Source: Xylogone sp. PMI_703 (lineage: Eukaryota > Ascomycota > Leotiomycetes). From it: 64,000 nt of DNA. The stretch is taken from contig JAJTUQ010000002.1 in assembly GCA_021399445.1 (NCBI GenBank), positions 5,270,001 to 5,334,000 of the forward strand, read 5' to 3'. Of this stretch, positions 58,170-64,000 are shown one piece after another. The translations under genes were made by a program, and so were the position numbers. Below the pieces are notes generated by a model. It was given only the letters and a program-made list of their open reading frames with translations, did not search any database and was not told the origin of the DNA. How positions within the stretch are numbered: the first letter of the stretch is position 1; each line of letters begins with the position of its first letter.

Positions 58170-60005
58170 TTAGGACATTGCAAGTCTCGCTGCCTTGAAC
58201 CTACTGAGTTTCTTTGGGCCCCCTTCCTCTTCCTCCAAGGGCACAATCTCGCTTTCCTCTTTCTTGAGAAAACCGCCTTGCTTCTGAATCATCTGATTGC
58301 GCCTCCTATGATACTCCACTGCAACTTCTTGGTGTAGAAGCTGTGGATCAAGCTCATCAGGCTCAGGAACTTGGGCATCTTTCGGAACTTCACGCTCCAC
58401 AACCGTAGGAGCCAATGTCATGCCCTCAGGTCCCGTTGGTACAGTGCGTGTATGGTTTTCAACAGGTGCGAACTGGATCGGCGTAGAAAAGACCTTTGAT
58501 GCTTTTGAACTGGCGGGGAAAAGCGGAAGAGCTGGCGCCGAGGACGATTGGCTAGGCCCTGCCAATGGGCCATTGACCACAGCCCGAGCTGATTTGAAAC
58601 GTGATTGTTTCTTAGCTCCCGGTGCATTAGCTGAGTCTGATGGTGCTTTTCTCTCAACTATATCCCCCACGGCTGCAGGCGCTGCAGATGTGGTACTAAG
58701 AGGTGATGGTGACTGCGTTTGTGCTAGGGGGGCTGGTGAGATATCTAGGTGTTCAGAAAATCGAACGTTCTTCTTGCCGGGTTCGGTTGCAACCTTAGTA
58801 GCTTCTTCAGGTTGCACTGGGGTCGCTTGATTCGTTTTCTGAGTATCTTCGCCTTTAATAGTGATCCGGCCGATCCCCTCCTTAACAATGTCATAATGAT
58901 CAGGATTCTTGCCCACATTTTCCATCGACCTCACACCGAGTCGCTCTTCCAACTCCCTCATCCTCTGTCGTAGATCATCGTCAACAACCCTTCGAGTAGA
59001 CCGGCCAAATTCATCTTCCTCTTCTGAGCTGCTTGTCTCTTCCATTTCATAGTCATCATCCGACCAATCACTACCTTCTTCGATATTTAACTCCGCAACT
59101 ACGGCGCCAACCTCTGACATACCATACCGAAGCATCTCCCTACGCAATTGAGCATCTTCTGCAGACTCATCTGTGGGTATTACAGGAGGATCTAGAGGCT
59201 TTTCTTCGAGCATCTTGGCGTCGTTCATGATAGATTCAATACGTCGAGCATTTGCCGACTTGTTCATGTCAGGAGCGGACGTAGTATCTTCTGTAAATCG
59301 TACGGATTTCTTTGTAGATGCAGAAGTAGTAGCCTTGGAAGTGGTTTCCTGTGAAGTATCGGGAAGTGCTTTCTCTTCGGACTCTCGCTTCAAAACTGAC
59401 AAGCTTGGCGTGTCATATTCAGTAACACGTTCCGCTTCCTTCGATATAACAGGCGCTTTATTATCCAATAATTCGGTGACTCCGGCTTTCTTTAAAGCTT
59501 CAAGGAGTTGTGGCCCAGCACTGCCAGGTGTTGTAGTGTGGCTAGAAATAACGTTTCCATCATCATCTAATTCCTCAACAATCTCGGTCATCGGAAGGCC
59601 CTCTTCGTTCCTCACATCCGGATTGCTGATTATCGTCGCTGTCGCTAACTTATCCTCCGCTTTCTCAATTTGTTTCTCGATAGTCTCCACGTTCTGATGA
59701 ACATAGTCTATCCGTTTCTCGAGAACATTAATTACCTGGTCTGCTGTCCGCTGAGATTTTCCACCTAAAATTTCTGCTATTTCCTTGCTATCCAGAAGCT
59801 CGCCTTCATAGCTACCGCAGATAACTGCTAGCTGCTCATGGTTCGAAGTTGGGCCGGTAGCAAGGATCTCTTCTTTGAGACCTTCGTATTCTGCCTCCCA
59901 TGTTTGCCAATGCTGTAAAGATTTCTTAAGTTTGGCAATATTCTCTTCTAAGAGTTGTCTGTGCCTCTCAAGATCGAGGAAGCTATCTTTGACTGAACGA
60001 GACAT
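58170..60005 (-). CDS. Bud27/URI-like unconventional prefoldin
   Basis: Cochaperone that assists RNA polymerase assembly and TOR-linked translation in yeast. Single exon; starting at Met 60005 (MSRSVKDSFLDLERHRQ) gives 611 residues, while an upstream in-frame ATG at 60074 would add 23 less typical residues. The N-terminal prefoldin-like coiled coil spans about residues 5-130 (ICGSYEGELLDSKE is the hairpin region; VINVLEKRIDYVHQNVETIEKQIEKAEDKL is the second helix). A long acidic, disordered middle follows (DWSDDDYEMEETSSSEEEDEFG). Two KKxVRF motifs (KKSVRFTE, KKNVRFSE) and two SRFKxAR motifs mark the C-terminal DUF3835-type region. Divergent from the Ppc89-like gene across a 410-base spacer. 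Confidence 0.85.
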   Translation of the reverse strand: MSRSVKDSFLDLERHRQLLEENIAKLKKSLQHWQTWEAEYEGLKEEILATGPTSNHEQLAVICGSYEGELLDSKEIAEILGGKSQRTADQVINVLEKRIDYVHQNVETIEKQIEKAEDKLATATIISNPDVRNEEGLPMTEIVEELDDDGNVISSHTTTPGSAGPQLLEALKKAGVTELLDNKAPVISKEAERVTEYDTPSLSVLKRESEEKALPDTSQETTSKATTSASTKKSVRFTEDTTSAPDMNKSANARRIESIMNDAKMLEEKPLDPPVIPTDESAEDAQLRREMLRYGMSEVGAVVAELNIEEGSDWSDDDYEMEETSSSEEEDEFGRSTRRVVDDDLRQRMRELEERLGVRSMENVGKNPDHYDIVKEGIGRITIKGEDTQKTNQATPVQPEEATKVATEPGKKNVRFSEHLDISPAPLAQTQSPSPLSTTSAAPAAVGDIVERKAPSDSANAPGAKKQSRFKSARAVVNGPLAGPSQSSSAPALPLFPASSKASKVFSTPIQFAPVENHTRTVPTGPEGMTLAPTVVEREVPKDAQVPEPDELDPQLLHQEVAVEYHRRRNQMIQKQGGFLKKEESEIVPLEEEEGGPKKLSRFKAARLAMS

Positions 60006-60415
60006 GACGAGAACAAGACGCAGTGCTCCAGCAAGAAAATTTTCTGAGTTTAGACTTTTGACGTTAAAAAACATGCTCGCTAATTAGTCACAATCCCAGA
60101 CTGGCGCCAAGTTTGGATAGCGAAAGTAAATATCCGCTATACCCGATATGGATGCATGTAAACAGTACGTCTTAATGCTCAAACCTCGTTCTTTCCCTCT
60201 TCAACCTTCAAACTTGGAGTCGACCCAGCGGCCACTTTCAAACCTGGGATAATTTAGACCCAAACTGCTCATATATTTGAGCCCTTCCTCGTTGTATTTA
60301 AGGCCGTCCATATTTAAGATTCCTTCATAACCACGTCTATATACGAACCGGCGACCTGGGGTCGAACATACTCCCACATAATTCAGCACCTTAGAAACTC
60401 CAGAAGCTGGCCATA
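60006..60415. promoter_or_regulatory. Divergent promoter region
   Basis: A 410-base spacer between two housekeeping-type genes transcribed away from each other; no sharp motif identified. Confidence 0.5.
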
Positions 60416-63400
60416 ATGGCTACACAATCACCCTCGCTACAATCGCGACATAAGTCTCGTATTATTAGAGAAATGTCACGCGATACAAATAAAACTTTCA
60501 ATTCCGCCGCGTCCTCAACTGGATCCTTCCACGGCACTGTCAGCCCAGACAGCACAATGAATTTCGACCCAGAGAACGAGGCCATCATGTCTACGCGTCA
60601 AATTGATAATTTATCACAGAAATTACCAGAGTTACGCGATACAGCAAAGAAATATGGCCGATGGGTCCCACGACCCAGTCAGGATGTTGTTATCAACACG
60701 TCCGCTATTGGCCGTGCGTTCCCCGATTTCTCTCAAGGCGAGAGCTCTGATGATAACATGTCGATTGAAGTTGGACGCGGTGCTAAGTCGCGTCAACGAA
60801 CTCCAAGCCGAGCTCCACGTCTTGAGTATTCTGATAATATGGACTCACCTGTTGTTACAATTGGTGATTTCCAGATTCTGAAAACCCCGCCAGGGAGAAC
60901 TCGAACAAAAGGCTCAATTTCAAGGGATCCCATCAGAAATAGCGCAAAGAAGCAAGATGGCCAAGACCGTCTATCAAAAGATCAAAAGAACGATATTGGT
61001 CTGCGAACGCAACCGGCGGCGAAAAACGACTATATTTCCGGAGCAACACGTAATGCAAGTGGTGAAGAGCGTCGCTCTCTCGATGAGCTTCACGCGCATG
61101 TTTCAGATGACTCTGATAATTCATTCAGTGGTGAAGATCGTCCAGCAAACGCTAATCCTACTACAAAAGCATCTCGGTTCTCGAATGGTCAGTCTGCTGC
61201 AGCACAAGGTTCCGCCACTCCGGCTTCTTTGAAACAGAGAGCTACCGATGCCCTTGCGAACGCACTTCGAAGCGTATCACAAACTACTTCAAATATGCAC
61301 ACAGTTCATACAGCAAAGTCCTCAACACCAAATCCTACTCAACACTCGTTTTTGTTGCCCAACATGCCTGACATTTCAGAATTAGTGTCTGGCACTTTCA
61401 AAGACGGTACGCCTGTATTCACGCGAAACGGAAAGGTCCAATCCCGCTTTTCCTCAGTGTCTGGACCGCCAAATCACATAAACTTCGCACCAATTGATGG
61501 GATTCCAGTACCCGAGGACGAGAAAGCCATTTTCCTATCCTTACAGCTACTACAAGATCGTATTGCTGAGCTTGAAATGGAACGGGCCGAGAACCAGAAG
61601 ATGGTCGAAGATCTTCAAAACGAGAACTATCAATTGAAAGCTGAGAATAAAGAACTTGAGAGAAACCGACGCTCCGACAGTGCTCTTGGTATGGCGGACA
61701 GCGGAAGCGATGGCGGCAGTGGAAGCAGAAAGAATCTCCTTGCTGATAAAACAAGTACGTTGAAGCACATACCCCCTCATTAATCCATAGAGATTAGAAT
61801 GGAAACAATTGACATTCATCTTAGGACTAGAAGCCCAAGTAGCTTCTCTTACTGTGCGACTGGAGGCTGCTGAGCGAAGGGTAACTACTCAAGAGATCCG
61901 ACTCAAAAGCAATACTGCAGAACGAGATAGAGCTGTTCAGCAACTTGCGGAGGCATACTGTACAACTGAGGAATTGAGAGTTGAAAACGACACCCTGAAG
62001 CATGATAATGAGGCGCTGAGGCAACAGATCTCACAATTCCTCGTCGAGAATGCAGAGCATACACGGGAGTGGCAAAAGAAGGAGGCTTCCCTCAGAAGGA
62101 AAATCCAACGACGAGAGAAGGCTGTGAAAGAGGTCAAAGATATTACCCGTGAGCTCTTCGAAACTAAACATAATATCACTGTCACGACTACCACACAAGA
62201 GAAGAAAAAGGGGACGCACAAAGTCAATAAGGAACAGCCTGTAATTTATCAAAGCAAGGATGTAGTAAAAGAGATGACTACATCAATCGAGAATCCTGCT
62301 AGCAACAGACCTTCACGCAGTCGACAGTCGAGTATTCGAAAAAGATCCAGATCCCGATCCCAGAGACGCCTGTCAACCGCAGATGCTAAGAGTCGTGCCG
62401 AACAGCTGGCCCCAGAACCAGACACACTCGATGAGAGTAGCGAGGAGAGCGATGATAGTTCCCTAGATGAAACAACAACAAATCAACGGAAGGATCAGCA
62501 GAATACAACGGGTAATCGTGACTTAACAGATGATGGCTCAGAGTACCTAAGCATTCTAGATGGTGGCGAGATTGCTCATCTACGAGAGATGCTCAATAGC
62601 GCGAAAGCTGAGCAGCGACAGCGGCTTGCTGCTGCAGAGTCGGAAGCAAAAGACGACACCATTTTCTCAAAGAAATCTACTCGTTCTACATCCGGCCGGC
62701 AACAAGGAGCATTAACAGGAATATTAAAGAATGGAGGTGCTCAAATTCAAGATGACTTAACCGGTCGACTCAGCATAAAGAACGCAAAATTTTCTAACGA
62801 AAATGATCACCAAAGGCGGCCAAGCACATCTCATCAAGTGAGACAAGTCTCCACCAGACGTCGCCATAGCGAGGTCGATATGACATCCGCCTTCATAATT
62901 CCTGATATATCTTTCAATGCTGAGGACAATGTGTCAGCGTTACCGGTGTTGTCAGAAAGTGCCAAACGTGTTCTTGATGGACTTTGCAGACATAACAGCC
63001 AGAACTGTATGATTTGTACGAGGATCGCATCGCATAACGCCGATGGCAATACCATCACAAAACGCGCCGTTCAGGTAGAGAAACCAGTTCCAGTTTCCGA
63101 ACGAATGCCCATTCCAGGACCATATGAAGATGAGCCCACAATTCGGCCTGCCGTTGCACCCGGACTTGCACTCGCAACTGTCATTAAAGGCCTAGAGGAC
63201 GAAGTTGCGCATCTTAAATTGAAACATGCGCAGCTGTTCTCTTTGTATAACAAGCACGATGTCTCTCTGGGAATGCGAAAACGCAAGAGTCTACGGAGGA
63301 AACTCACAGATCTCTTGAAAGCAATTGACACTAAATCTGATCAGATATATGCTCTTTACGATGTGCTAGAGGGACAAAAGCAGAGCGGTCAAGAAATGAC

Positions 63401-63593
63401 TGAACAGGAGGTTGAGGTTACTTTAATGAGCATCGGAGTTGAGTTTGAAGTTTTAACTAGAGGCTCTCAAAAAAACGATGTGCCAAATATCGACAGAGAA
63501 GAGGATGACTCAAGTGATGAGGATTCTGAGTTAGACTTGCCTTGGGAGGGCATTGAAGATACCACTGGCACTGTTGAGGGTAGGAGAGCATGA
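60416..63593 (+). CDS. Ppc89/Cep57-like spindle pole body protein
   Basis: Structural centrosome-equivalent protein. Two exons, 60416-61754 and 61825-63593, give 1035 residues. A disordered Ser/Thr-rich N-terminus leads to a coiled coil at about 365-560 (DEKAIFLSLQLLQDRIAELE onward, continuing through exon 2 as LEAQVASLTVRLEAAERR). A basic RSRSRSQRR patch and an acidic stretch follow. Near the C-terminus lies the Cep57 microtubule-binding-type segment: PGLALATVIKGLEDEVAHL, HAQLFSLYNKHD, KRKSLRRKLTDLLKAID, QIYALYDVLEGQ. A short Cys/His patch (CRHNSQNCMIC) precedes it. The 70-nt intron keeps the coiled-coil heptads. Confidence 0.87.
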
Positions 63594-64000
63594 ATAGACC
63601 ACTCATGTGGGTCAGAAATTGTATGACTTCTTCATTTGGAACTCATCTTGTCGGGCATCCTTTCACCCGGTGATTGTGGCGTTCATCTAAAATTGTCAGG
63701 AGTTTTGCTGGTGGATGGTATTCTTGGAGTTTCTCCCATCGATAAAATTAGGTGCGAATTAGCTATGGCTGGGAATAGTAGGTTCTATACACGTGAGTGA
63801 CTTTTTGGAAGTGGACTGGTTCTGAAACCGGGACTGCCGAAGAGGGCGCCTATGCTGTGCAGAGATTCTGGAGGTGGACTAGCCATGAGCTGGGACTGCC
63901 AGTTTCTTTTGCATAACAGGTAGATCTTATTCTCAGAGCTTTGCATCTATTGGTATGTCGTTACAATGGCTTTTAGTGGCTTTGAGGCATTGGCTTTAAG
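63594..64000. other. 3' flank of the spindle pole gene
   Basis: No gene. Two imperfect copies of a 35-base stretch (GGAAGTGGACTGGTTCTGA... and GGAGGTGGACTAGCCATGA..., both ending GGGACTGCC) lie at about 63808-63837 and 63871-63900. Confidence 0.5.

Overview
This window is nuclear DNA of a filamentous ascomycete. The protein genes are split by many 45-80 nt GT-AG introns with CTRAY-type branch sites. The families are fungal (Zn2Cys6 regulators, WSC domains, GH3/GH27/GH55 enzymes, HET remnant, Ppc89, Bud27/URI), three tRNA genes carry introns, and long AT-rich intergenic stretches separate the genes. The style resembles Leotiomycetes, but that placement is an inference. I see no bacterial, phage, CRISPR or plasmid feature.

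Left part (1-9.8 kb): the 3' part of a mitochondrial aspartyl-tRNA synthetase, an unrecognised protein with a mitochondrial-type presequence, then about 2.5 kb of gene-free DNA with two small repeat tracts. From 7.7 to 16.6 kb lies what looks like a decaying metabolic cluster: a full-length cytochrome P450 reductase frame with two internal TAG codons, a divergent P450 cut short and carrying another TAG where the family has Trp, a Zn2Cys6 regulator with a damaged zinc cluster, and an apparently intact sugar-type MFS transporter.

Middle (17-46 kb): a 12-exon gene joins a secreted GH55 beta-1,3-glucanase to a C-terminal SGNH (GDSL) esterase. It is followed by a PQ-loop membrane protein, a probable MITE, a frameshifted nuclease-like gene, a PhyH-type dioxygenase, a secreted GH27 alpha-galactosidase with a ricin-like C-terminus, and a haem aldoxime dehydratase. 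The stretch 30-37 kb is gene-poor. It holds tRNA-Leu(TAA), a HET-gene scrap, a solo LTR with a target-site duplication, tRNA-His(GTG) and tRNA-Asp(GTC). After it come a secreted metallo-beta-lactamase-fold protein with eight exons, a second (intact) Zn2Cys6 regulator and a secreted S33 peptidase.

Right part (49-64 kb): a GH3 beta-xylosidase flanked by a WSC domain at each end, an SDR oxidoreductase, a BBE-type FAD oxidase, and two housekeeping genes in divergent orientation: Bud27/URI-like and a Ppc89/Cep57-like spindle pole protein. Overall the window mixes conserved cellular genes with an accessory set for plant-polymer breakdown (GH55-SGNH, GH27, WSC-GH3-WSC) and small-molecule metabolism (P450/CPR, aldoxime dehydratase, PhyH, FAD oxidase, SDR). 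Several accessory genes are visibly decaying.

Exon positions were worked out by hand from reading frame, splice consensus and family sequence. None is backed by transcript data.
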